The notes under the pieces are model-generated. The model ran no database searches, was not told the origin of the DNA, and saw only the letters and a program-made list of their open reading frames with translations. Of a stretch of 64,000 nt of DNA, positions 1 to 7,456 are shown one piece after another (the first letter of the stretch is position 1; each line of letters opens with the position of its first letter). Made by a program: the position numbers and the translations under genes. This stretch comes from an uncultured Rikenellaceae bacterium (GTDB lineage Bacteria; Bacteroidota; Bacteroidia; Bacteroidales; Rikenellaceae), in NCBI GenBank assembly GCA_947040435.1, contig CAMRBL010000003.1, positions 1 through 64,000 of the forward strand, written 5' to 3'.

Positions 1-158
1 TGTCGAGTAGATTGTGACGAGGCAAAAACAAAACACTCGGACTCCCCCATCCAGCTATAAAAGATACTCGAACAGTATGGAATTGATCCCCCACTGGTAG
101 CTAGTGTCATAACGTGGTGTCGCCCGATAAATGAGACTATTTTACTATCTATTTCCAT
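1..158 (-). CDS. YhbP/UPF0306-like FMN-binding split-barrel protein (partial, N-terminus)
   Basis: The first 52 codons are visible on the minus strand. They start at an ATG at 158 and run open off the left edge. The peptide starts MEIDSKIVSFIGRHHVMTLA and later has a tract resembling the pyridoxamine-phosphate-oxidase-like split barrel, especially the UPF0306/YhbP pattern (HVVT..., NAFY, TRH). The start lies inside the last 14 nt of the M23 peptidase gene, in another frame, which suggests translational coupling. Function is inferred from family only: a small flavin-binding protein of unknown substrate. The assignment rests on a short fragment. Confidence 0.68.
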   Translation of the reverse strand, partial: MEIDSKIVSFIGRHHVMTLATSGGSIPYCSSIFYSWMGESECFVFASSQSTR

Positions 159-1482
159 CTTCTAATGCTGGTTCATTATTTGGTAGAGTATCATTTAAGT
201 TCGTAACGAACATTGTACTATCTATTGTCATTGACAACTCACCTAAGACTCTATCCTTTATGTAGTTAAAGTCCTCTTTAGATGATGCCAATATTGGTTC
301 TGCTGGTTCTGATGGAACTTTTAATGGGTCAATAGGAACTCCACCTCTCCAAATTCTAAAGTCAAGATGTGGACCTGTTGATAGTCCCGTTGATCCTACA
401 TAGCCAATTAGATCCCCTTGATTGACGTGTTTACCCGTTGCAATACCTTTTGGATACCCTTTTAGGTGAAGATACCCTGACATCATATTATTTCCATGCT
501 TGATTTTCAGCGTATTCCCACCACCTCTAGTGTATGCTTTATATGTAATAACTCCATCTGCAATAGCATGAACGGGAGTTCCAGATGGTGCAGCGTAGTC
601 AACCCCAGTGTGTGCACGACGGATTTTTAAAACGGGATGCAGTCTTGAGTATGAAAACTTAGAGGATATGCGTGAAAACTTTAACGGAGCTTTTAGAAAG
701 TTCTTCCTAAGGCTATTACCATCTATATCCCAATAAGATAGCTTACCCGCTTGTTCAAATGGTATCGCATGGTAATCTTTGCCGTGGTGGTTGAAGATTG
801 CTCCCCAAATCATTCCAGTGCCAACACTCGTTGAATCAATATACTCATTGTCATATATCACAGTAAATTTATCCCCTTTTTGTAATCCAAAGAAGTTTAC
901 TGACCATGCATATATATCAGATAACTGCATTGTTAGCCCCGCTGGCATACCCTGCTCAACCATTGCATTCCACAGTGATGAGTTAATTACTCCACTCTTC
1001 ATCTCGCGCTTGATTGTAACATCACGACTTCCAGCTTTTGCACTAATAGAGTCATTGTCATGGAAGGAGTAAACAACGTAATCTTTAACATTATGTTGGT
1101 AGACTAAATGGTACAGATCATGCTCAACAGATGTAGTGTCAATAAATGCTGTATATTTGTTCCCTGCTCTAAAGTTACGAGTAGAAAACACATCTTTTGA
1201 GCGCTCCTCTAGTTCATATGCTACCGCTGCACCTTTGCCATACTTTAGAAGTATCTCTGATAGTACCTCTCCATTTTTTATAACATCGTGTGACAGCATG
1301 AAATCGTCTTGCGGAATGCCAAATAATGTCTTTGGCTCTATCTCTACAATTAGTTCTTCTGTTGGGTTGTTGGTTTCATCTGCTGATTCCGATGAATCAT
1401 TAGTTGTAAGTTTAACTATTCCAGTAATTGCTATTGCGCTGATTAATACGCCAATACCTATGATTTTTATTCTTTTGTCCAT
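145..1482 (-). CDS. M23 (LytM-type) zinc metallopeptidase, membrane-anchored
   Basis: 445 aa. One N-terminal membrane segment (about residues 5-24) anchors an envelope protein. A long middle region leads to a C-terminal LytM/M23 domain. Visible zinc-site motifs are HTGVD (about 291-295), a YLHL histidine, and GPHLD (about 370-374). In classical M23 enzymes the last motif is HxH; here the second His is Asp, a variant I associate with Bacteroidota members. The likely role is cutting peptidoglycan cross-links or acting as a DipM/EnvC-like cell-wall regulator. The 3' end overlaps the next gene by 14 nt. Confidence 0.88.
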   Translation of the reverse strand: MDKRIKIIGIGVLISAIAITGIVKLTTNDSSESADETNNPTEELIVEIEPKTLFGIPQDDFMLSHDVIKNGEVLSEILLKYGKGAAVAYELEERSKDVFSTRNFRAGNKYTAFIDTTSVEHDLYHLVYQHNVKDYVVYSFHDNDSISAKAGSRDVTIKREMKSGVINSSLWNAMVEQGMPAGLTMQLSDIYAWSVNFFGLQKGDKFTVIYDNEYIDSTSVGTGMIWGAIFNHHGKDYHAIPFEQAGKLSYWDIDGNSLRKNFLKAPLKFSRISSKFSYSRLHPVLKIRRAHTGVDYAAPSGTPVHAIADGVITYKAYTRGGGNTLKIKHGNNMMSGYLHLKGYPKGIATGKHVNQGDLIGYVGSTGLSTGPHLDFRIWRGGVPIDPLKVPSEPAEPILASSKEDFNYIKDRVLGELSMTIDSTMFVTNLNDTLPNNEPALEDGNR

Positions 1483-1808
1483 GGATGCAAAGTTAATGAA
1501 CTTATTTCACAATTTTAGTAAACAAAAGAAAGAAAACGTTTTTTTTATAGAATATAATTGAGGGTTGCGACCACGCCGTATAGCCAGCATAGAAGGCTCT
1601 CCTATTTATGTTAATATGCACATATCAGAATAGCAGGTGGAGGAGATTAGGTGAAATTATATGGTGAAAATTAACTATTAGGAGGCTTTTTTGTGTATAT
1701 TCTTGAAAAAAATGTATATATTGTAAAAGCATTATTAAAATAGTTTGTAAATATAATATTTTGTCAATTTAAATTTATTAAATAATAAACCTTAAAACGT
1801 CATCTGTT
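1483..1808. other. 326-bp divergent intergenic region between the M23 peptidase and fusA2
   Basis: No coding potential is recognised. The left end carries a -7 motif for the M23 gene. The middle (1563-1605) has a GC-richer stretch of unknown role, possibly a very degenerate relative of the dispersed intergenic element. The right 130 bp are A/T-rich. A loose promoter-like pair, TTTTTTG at 1687-1693 and TATATATTG at 1715-1723, could serve fusA2. If so, the leader would be about 80 nt. Confidence 0.5.
1488..1495 (-). promoter_or_regulatory. Bacteroidota -7 element TAACTTTG upstream of the M23 gene
   Basis: An exact TAnnTTTG match on the minus strand ends only 5 nt before the M23 ATG at 1482. 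A start site at the usual distance would fall on or next to the ATG, so the mRNA could be leaderless. No good -33 TTTG lies at 19-20 nt. Either a chance match or an unusual promoter. Confidence 0.4.
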
Positions 1809-3965
1809 ATGAAAGTATACCAAACAACTGAAATTAAGAATATCGTTCTTATTGGTGCATCCGGATCTGGAAAAACAACCCTTGCCGAAGCTATGGCATT
1901 CGAGGGGGGAGTGATTGCACGTAGAGGAGCTGTGGAGAGTAACAATACATTGTCGGATAGCTCCGAATTAGAACATATGTATAAACGCTCAATATATTCA
2001 ACAACTCTTTTTACAGAGTTTATGAACTATAAATTTAATATTATTGACACCCCTGGATCTGATGATTTTTGTGGAGGACTATTTTCAGCATTTAAAGTTG
2101 CAGACGTTGGAGTAATGGTGTTTAATGCACAAAATGGGTTTGAAGTGGGCTCGGAGATCCAAGCTCGTTACGCTAGGGCGCACCAAAAACCTATAATTGC
2201 AGTTGTTAATCAACTCGACCACGAAAAAGCAAATTGGGAGAATACGCTTGAGTCTATACAAGCGGGGTCGCATGCTAAAACAGTTGTAGTACAGTACCCT
2301 GTTAATCCAGGTGTATCATTTGATACATTTATTGATGTGTTGATGATGAAAATGTACAAGTTTAAAGATGAGAATGGTCTACGTGAGGAGCTTCCAATTC
2401 CTGAATCGGAAATGGAGTATGCTAAAGAACTACATAACATACTCGTAGAAGCTGCTGCTGAGAATGACGAGGATTTAATGGCACTATATTTCGAAAAAGG
2501 TACACTCACTCAGAGTGAAATGAGGGCAGGACTTAAAGTTGGTCTATCTAAACGTGATTTAATTCCTATATTCTGTGTATCGGCAAAGAGAGATATTGGT
2601 ACAAAACGTCTGATGGAGTTTATTATAAATGTTGCGCCAGGTCCTGTTGCTGCGCCTAATTTCACAACTGTTGGTGGTGAGGAGGTTGCTCCAAATCAGA
2701 GTGGTTTGACGACATTGTTTGTATTTAAAAGTACAATTGAACCACATATTGGAGAGGTTACATACTTCCGTCTCATTAGTGGTAAGCTAACTGAGGGTGC
2801 GGAGTTACTAAATACTAGAACGGGAAATAAAGAGAAAATTACACAACTTTTTGCAGTAGCTGGAAAAAATAGAGTTAAGGTATCGGAGATATTGGCTGGA
2901 GATATTGGATGTACGGTGAAGCTTAAAGCTACGAAGACAAATGATACGCTTTGTATGCCATCAATGCCAACAACGATCGAACCAATAATATTCCCTGAAC
3001 CAAGATATAGAACGGCAATTAGAGCAGTTAATAGTTCCGATGACGAGAAGTTAGGTGAACTTTTAACAAAGGCTAGATATGAAGATCCTACAATTCTTGT
3101 TGAGTACTCGACAGAGTTAAAGCAGACTATCATACAGGGACAAGGTGAGCACCACCTTAATATCTTAAAATGGATCTTAGAGAGTGTTAATAAGGTTGCA
3201 GTTGAGTTTTTTGCGCCAAAAATACCATATCGTGAGACGATCACAAAGATTGCAACAGCAGATTATCGTCACAAGAAGCAGTCTGGGGGATCAGGTCAGT
3301 TTGGAGAGGTATATCTCTTAATAGAGCCTTATTATGAGGGGATGCCCGATCCTACGAAATACAAAGTAAATGGCAAAGAGATCCAAGTTAATATCAAGGG
3401 TAAAGAGGAGGTGAAGCTCGATTGGGGTGGAACACTACAATTTTTTAGCTCTATTGTTGGAGGGGCGATTGATACAAGATTCCTTCCTGCAATTTTAAAA
3501 GGCGTCATGGAGAAGATGAATGAAGGACCTCTAACTGGATCGTATGCTCGTGATATAAGAGTTATTGTGTACGATGGGAAAATGCACGCTGTGGACTCAA
3601 ATGAAATATCTTTCAGACTCGCTGGAAGGCACGCATTTAAGGAGGCGTTTAAAAATGCAGCCCCTAAGATTATGGAGCCTATATATAGAGTCGAAGTTCT
3701 AATGCCTTCGGATAAGATGGGAGATGTTATGAGTGACCTTCAAAGTAGAAGAGCAATGATTGAGGGGATGTCATCGGACAATGGTTTTGACAAGTTAGTA
3801 GCAAAAGTTCCATTGGCTGAGATGTACAGATACTCGACAACACTTAGCTCTATAACTAATGGTCGTGCTACGTACGCAATGGCGTATTCATCATATGAGC
3901 AAGTCCCATCTGAGGTGCAAAATAAGTTGTTGAAGGAGTATTCTGACGATGACAGTGATGAGTAG
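1809..3965 (+). CDS. fusA2: EF-G paralogue (FusA2/EF-G2-like translation factor)
   Basis: 718 aa with the full EF-G domain order. The P-loop is GASGSGKT at 16-23, G4 is NQLD at 134-137, and the domain IV signature HKKQSGG starts at 488. The G3 motif is DTPGSDDF (80-87), so the catalytic His of canonical DTPGH is Ser84. The switch I block RGITI is absent; the region reads KRSIYSTT. This matches the Bacteroides EF-G2 type, which is reported to support translation without GTP hydrolysis and to matter under starvation. I infer the same type here. It is not the housekeeping fusA, which normally sits in the str operon. It is a single-gene unit followed by a hairpin at 3997-4027. Confidence 0.87.
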   Translation: MKVYQTTEIKNIVLIGASGSGKTTLAEAMAFEGGVIARRGAVESNNTLSDSSELEHMYKRSIYSTTLFTEFMNYKFNIIDTPGSDDFCGGLFSAFKVADVGVMVFNAQNGFEVGSEIQARYARAHQKPIIAVVNQLDHEKANWENTLESIQAGSHAKTVVVQYPVNPGVSFDTFIDVLMMKMYKFKDENGLREELPIPESEMEYAKELHNILVEAAAENDEDLMALYFEKGTLTQSEMRAGLKVGLSKRDLIPIFCVSAKRDIGTKRLMEFIINVAPGPVAAPNFTTVGGEEVAPNQSGLTTLFVFKSTIEPHIGEVTYFRLISGKLTEGAELLNTRTGNKEKITQLFAVAGKNRVKVSEILAGDIGCTVKLKATKTNDTLCMPSMPTTIEPIIFPEPRYRTAIRAVNSSDDEKLGELLTKARYEDPTILVEYSTELKQTIIQGQGEHHLNILKWILESVNKVAVEFFAPKIPYRETITKIATADYRHKKQSGGSGQFGEVYLLIEPYYEGMPDPTKYKVNGKEIQVNIKGKEEVKLDWGGTLQFFSSIVGGAIDTRFLPAILKGVMEKMNEGPLTGSYARDIRVIVYDGKMHAVDSNEISFRLAGRHAFKEAFKNAAPKIMEPIYRVEVLMPSDKMGDVMSDLQSRRAMIEGMSSDNGFDKLVAKVPLAEMYRYSTTLSSITNGRATYAMAYSSYEQVPSEVQNKLLKEYSDDDSDE

Positions 3966-3996
3966 ATTCGTATAATAGGTTTACATATGAACAATT

Positions 3997-4027
3997 ATAA
4001 GGAGGGAAACGACGTTTTTCTCCTTAT
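3997..4027 (+). terminator. Hairpin after fusA2
   Basis: An 8-bp outer stem, ATAAGGAG / CTCCTTAT, encloses a second pairing GAAAC/GTTTT around GAC. There is only a weak U-tract. It lies 32 nt after the fusA2 stop, and its right arm runs into the -7 element of the next gene. Confidence 0.6.
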
Positions 4028-4032
4028 ATTTG
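4025..4032 (+). promoter_or_regulatory. -7 element TATATTTG upstream of acuI/yhdH
   Basis: An exact TAnnTTTG lies 22 nt before the ATG at 4055. There is no clear -33 TTTG. It overlaps the right arm of the preceding hairpin, so terminator and promoter are superimposed. Confidence 0.5.
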
Positions 4033-4054
4033 TATAAATTAATTTAAATTTAGA

Positions 4055-5044
4055 ATGAAAACATTTAGAGCGTATAGAACAGAGGAGATTAACGGTGAGT
4101 TTGTAAATTCTATAAAAAATATAGATAAATCAACACTAGAGTCTGATGAAGTTATTATTAAGGTTGCGTACTCAGGCATAAATTATAAAGATTACCTATC
4201 GAGTATAGGAAATAAAGGGATAACTCGTAACTACCCTCACACACCAGGTGTTGATGTATCGGGATGTGTCGTATCTGATAAAACAAATACTTTTAACGTT
4301 GGTGATGAGGTAGTTGTTATGGGTAATGACTTGGGAATGAACCACGATGGAGGTTTTGCAGAGTATATATCTGTGCCTTCGGCTTGGGTTCTAGCCAAAG
4401 TAGGTCGCTTTACTTTACAAGAGACAATGCAGATTGGAACTAGTGGTTTCACCGCAGCATTGGGTATTAAAAAGATGTTGCAATCGGGGCTTAAACCATC
4501 TGATGGAGCAATTGTTGTCTCTGGGGCTACTGGAGGAGTTGGTGTGTGGGGTGTTCAGATGCTATCTAAACTAGGATTCGAAGTGTGGGCGATGACTGGA
4601 AAGGCAGAGGCTGCTACAATGCTTGAGGCATTGGGTGCTAAGAGAGTTTTGGGTAGAGATGAGGTTCTGGCACCACTTGAAAAACCACTTCTTCGTCCTA
4701 AGTGGGCTGGAGCACTGGATACCGTAGGAGGTGTGACCCTTGCTTCACTACTGAAACAGACATCAAAATCGGGTTCAGTTGCAACTTGTGGAAATGTTGG
4801 AGGGATGGATCTTCCGATAACTGTACTACCATTCATTCTTAATGGTATAAATCTGTTGGGGATTAATGCTGCGGATACTCCAATGGAGATACGTAAAGAG
4901 GTTTGGGCACTATTGGGTGAGATTGCTGAACCATCTAAAGTAGCTGGATTCTGTAATGAAATATCTCTTGAACAGGTTGACGATGCGCTAAGCCAGATGG
5001 GTAAGAGTGGGCATATAGGACGATTTACCATTAAAGTGGAGTAA
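4055..5044 (+). CDS. acuI: YhdH/AcuI-family NADPH-dependent oxidoreductase (acryloyl-CoA reductase type)
   Basis: 329 aa, the usual length for the YhdH/AcuI branch of zinc-free medium-chain dehydrogenases. The N-terminal GroES-like half contains the family tract GINYKDYL followed by HTPGVDVSG. The Rossmann motif SGATGGVGVWGVQML sits near 150-165. AcuI reduces acryloyl-CoA to propionyl-CoA with NADPH, and YhdH has been called a quinone oxidoreductase. The substrate in this organism is not evident from context. It appears monocistronic, with its own -7 element and a strong terminator downstream. Confidence 0.88.
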   Translation: MKTFRAYRTEEINGEFVNSIKNIDKSTLESDEVIIKVAYSGINYKDYLSSIGNKGITRNYPHTPGVDVSGCVVSDKTNTFNVGDEVVVMGNDLGMNHDGGFAEYISVPSAWVLAKVGRFTLQETMQIGTSGFTAALGIKKMLQSGLKPSDGAIVVSGATGGVGVWGVQMLSKLGFEVWAMTGKAEAATMLEALGAKRVLGRDEVLAPLEKPLLRPKWAGALDTVGGVTLASLLKQTSKSGSVATCGNVGGMDLPITVLPFILNGINLLGINAADTPMEIRKEVWALLGEIAEPSKVAGFCNEISLEQVDDALSQMGKSGHIGRFTIKVE

Positions 5045-5145
5045 TCTTTTTGTAATAATTTATTAAGTGTCTGTTAATTAGATTGTTGTGGTTGTGGCGT
5101 GCGGATAGTGCTACATGATAATAGTGGACGGATTGTGGAGATAGA

Positions 5146-5216
5146 AAAAAAAGCGATATAATTTAGATAGTTTCTTAATATAATACTGAGAGACCCTAAA
5201 TTATATCGCTTTTTTT
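5146..5216 (+). terminator. Long-stem terminator after acuI
   Basis: A perfect 21-bp inverted repeat (5146-5166 with 5196-5216) surrounds a 29-nt loop. The left arm begins with an A-run and the right arm ends in seven T. It is the strongest intrinsic terminator in this part of the window and could work in both directions. Confidence 0.85.
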
Positions 5217-5217
5217 A

Positions 5218-5225
5218 TACCTTTG
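5218..5225 (+). promoter_or_regulatory. -7 element TACCTTTG upstream of cdaA
   Basis: An exact TAnnTTTG directly abuts the terminator stem, 42 nt before the cdaA ATG. The -33 position falls in the T-rich right arm without a clear TTTG. Confidence 0.55.
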
Positions 5226-5267
5226 TGCTGATAAAAAAATAACCATTATAAATATTGATAACTCAAA

Positions 5268-6053
5268 ATGTTTAGCTTTGAAGATATATCCATTCTAGGT
5301 ATTATAGATGTTCTTTGTGTTGCACTAATACTATTTTACATCTATAAATTTACAAAAGGAACACACGTATCAAGTATCTTGATTGGAATCTCAATTATAT
5401 ACATATTAGGGATTGTAGTTAAAGCTCTCAATATGGAGTTCTTATCTGCAATTATTGGACAGATTGTTGGAGTTGGAGTTATCGCTCTTATTGTGGTTTT
5501 TCAACCTGAGATTAGACGATTCCTCCAGATGATAGGGAACAGTAGTCGATTGAAACATGGCTCTTTTTGGAGTAAAATATTCCCAGTTCAAGAGTATCAG
5601 AAGCTGAGACATGAGACTGCAAGCCAGATTGTAAAGGCTTGTGTTGATATGTCAAAAAATAAAGTGGGTGTGTTACTCGCAATTCAGCAACGAAGTGACT
5701 TGAGTGTAATTGTCGATAATGGAGTTAAAATAGATGCTGTTATTACATCGTCACTTCTAAAGAATATCTTTTTCAAAAACTCTCCTATGCATGATGGCGC
5801 AGTTATGGTTATCGGAGGAAGGATTGCAGCTGCAAAGTGTATTCTACCAACCACATCTTCTGATGTACCTATTAATTTTGGTATGAGACATAGAGCTGCT
5901 ATGGGACTTTGCGAGGAGTATGACGCATTAATTATTGCTGTTTCAGAGGAGACTGGAGCCATATCTATTTTCCAAGAAGGTGAGTTTACTCTTAATGTAT
6001 CGGAAGCAGACTTAATGTCGTTCATACAGAGTAAAGAGGCACTAGTAGCATAG
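5268..6053 (+). CDS. cdaA: Diadenylate cyclase CdaA (c-di-AMP synthase)
   Basis: 261 aa. Three N-terminal membrane helices (about residues 8-25, 35-53, 60-80) precede a DisA_N/DAC domain. Catalytic motifs are intact: DGA at 176-178 and RHR at 207-209. It makes cyclic di-AMP from two ATP at the membrane, a second messenger for cell-wall and osmotic control. The CdaR partner seen in Firmicutes is not adjacent. The next gene begins 88 nt downstream. Confidence 0.93.
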   Translation: MFSFEDISILGIIDVLCVALILFYIYKFTKGTHVSSILIGISIIYILGIVVKALNMEFLSAIIGQIVGVGVIALIVVFQPEIRRFLQMIGNSSRLKHGSFWSKIFPVQEYQKLRHETASQIVKACVDMSKNKVGVLLAIQQRSDLSVIVDNGVKIDAVITSSLLKNIFFKNSPMHDGAVMVIGGRIAAAKCILPTTSSDVPINFGMRHRAAMGLCEEYDALIIAVSEETGAISIFQEGEFTLNVSEADLMSFIQSKEALVA

Positions 6054-6141
6054 GTATATTAACTATTATATCGGAACTTTATTGATCTTTATTAAGAGTA
6101 ATTATTTGTAATAAATGTGTCATTATCAATACTAGACTAAA

Positions 6142-6573
6142 ATGGGATATCAAGAGGAGAAGCAGCGACAATTGGATATTAGATATATACGTATGGCAAA
6201 AATATGGGCAGAAAACTCATATTGTGTTAGACGCCAAGTTGGAGCATTATTGGTAAAAGACGGCATGATTATATCTGATGGATATAACGGAACACCATCG
6301 GGATTCGAAAATATCTGTGAGGATGATATGGGGAGTACTAAGCCGTATGTTCTTCATGCTGAGGCTAATGCTATAACTAAAGTTGCAAAAAGTGCAAATA
6401 GTAGTAGTGGCGCAACTCTATATGTAACCTCATCTCCTTGTATTGAGTGTTCAAAACTTATTATACAGTCTGGAATCAAAAGGGTTGTATATTATGAAAG
6501 TTATAGAACTGAAGATGGGCTTAACCTTCTTAGGAAAGTTGGTATAGAAATCGCACAAGTTATATGTGAATAG
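6142..6573 (+). CDS. dCMP deaminase (ComEB-type cytidine/deoxycytidylate deaminase)
   Basis: 143 aa. The zinc and catalytic signature is HAE at 72-74 (His ligand and proton-shuttle Glu) with PCIEC (Cys100 and Cys103). Early residues and length fit deoxycytidylate deaminases, which convert dCMP to dUMP for thymidylate synthesis. It lies after cdaA in the same direction, either co-transcribed or with an unseen promoter. A downstream CCACCTTAGTTGGTG hairpin (about 6582-6596) may end transcription. Confidence 0.9.
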   Translation: MGYQEEKQRQLDIRYIRMAKIWAENSYCVRRQVGALLVKDGMIISDGYNGTPSGFENICEDDMGSTKPYVLHAEANAITKVAKSANSSSGATLYVTSSPCIECSKLIIQSGIKRVVYYESYRTEDGLNLLRKVGIEIAQVICE

Positions 6574-6612
6574 ATAATGAACCACCTTAGTTGGTGCTCT
6601 TTAAATATGTAA

Positions 6613-7371
6613 CTAAACTCTGTTTACAACTCCACTATCCTCTTTTGTGTGCTCTGAATCTTTTGGTGGTAGAGCGTGATAATCTCCTGCAATACCTAGA
6701 ACTGCAACACTAAATTTACAACCTTTTACTTGCTTTGAGATTGACTCGCCGCACGATATAATCGTTGCGCCAGTTGTCAGTACATCATCTATCAGAAGTA
6801 TGTGTTTGCCCATAAGTCTGCTTGGATTCCTTACAGTAAATATATCATCTACGTTCACCCATCTCTCAGTATAGGAAAGTTTTGTTTGACTAGTGTTGTT
6901 CGTTTTTCTCGTGACACTATTATAGTCAACCTCTACTCCTAGCTCTTTTGCAATGCCTTTTGCGATCCAATCAGATTGGTTGTAGCCTCTTTTAATCCTC
7001 TTTATAGGGTGAAGTGGGATGGGGATAATAACATCTATATCGCTATAATTCCCACTGTCTCTAAGTTCTGCCCCATACCACTCTCCGAGCATTTGTGCAT
7101 ATCTCCAGCCTTTGCGATATTTGAAATTGTGGATAATAGACCTCCACCTGCCACTAGCCATGTAGTAGAAGTATGCTGAGCCAGTCTCAATTGGTATGTG
7201 TCCCCAGAACTTTAGAGACACAGGGTTGTCAGCCTTTTTCCAGAAGTAGGTCAGAGGGAGGTCAAGCCTGCAAGTTAGGCATATATCTGTAATCCCGTGT
7301 CCTAGAGGTGTGCGACATATTGCGCACTGCGAAGGGAATATTAGTCTAAATATATCTTTTAAAGGGTTCAT
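6613..7371 (-). CDS. comF: ComF-family phosphoribosyltransferase-like protein
   Basis: 252 aa. The N-terminal zinc ribbon has Cys16, Cys19, Cys31 and Cys34. A central RGYNQS motif and the PRPP-binding loop DDVLTTGAT (within about 191-203) define ComF. In competent bacteria ComF helps ssDNA uptake. It lies directly downstream of priA on the same strand, and recent work links ComF with PriA, so the pairing is meaningful. A REP-like element (7411-7450) separates the two genes. Confidence 0.9.
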   Translation of the reverse strand: MNPLKDIFRLIFPSQCAICRTPLGHGITDICLTCRLDLPLTYFWKKADNPVSLKFWGHIPIETGSAYFYYMASGRWRSIIHNFKYRKGWRYAQMLGEWYGAELRDSGNYSDIDVIIPIPLHPIKRIKRGYNQSDWIAKGIAKELGVEVDYNSVTRKTNNTSQTKLSYTERWVNVDDIFTVRNPSRLMGKHILLIDDVLTTGATIISCGESISKQVKGCKFSVAVLGIAGDYHALPPKDSEHTKEDSGVVNRV

Positions 7372-7410
7372 CTGTCGAAAAGTATGTTTTTATCTCTAAA
7401 ATTAGACTGC

Positions 7411-7450
7411 AAACTGCCCTCCTCGGGCGGAGCTGCGTGATCGCAGTGAA
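7411..7450 (+). repeat. REP-like intergenic element, copy A (priA-comF gap)
   Basis: One of the two best-preserved copies of the dispersed element. Hairpin 1 is GCCC/GGGC (7416-7419 with 7425-7428, 5-nt loop). Four nt later, hairpin 2 is CTGCG/CGCAG (7433-7437 with 7442-7446, 4-nt loop). Its geometry is identical to the copy at 53477-53519. Confidence 0.7.
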
Positions 7451-7456
7451 CATGTT

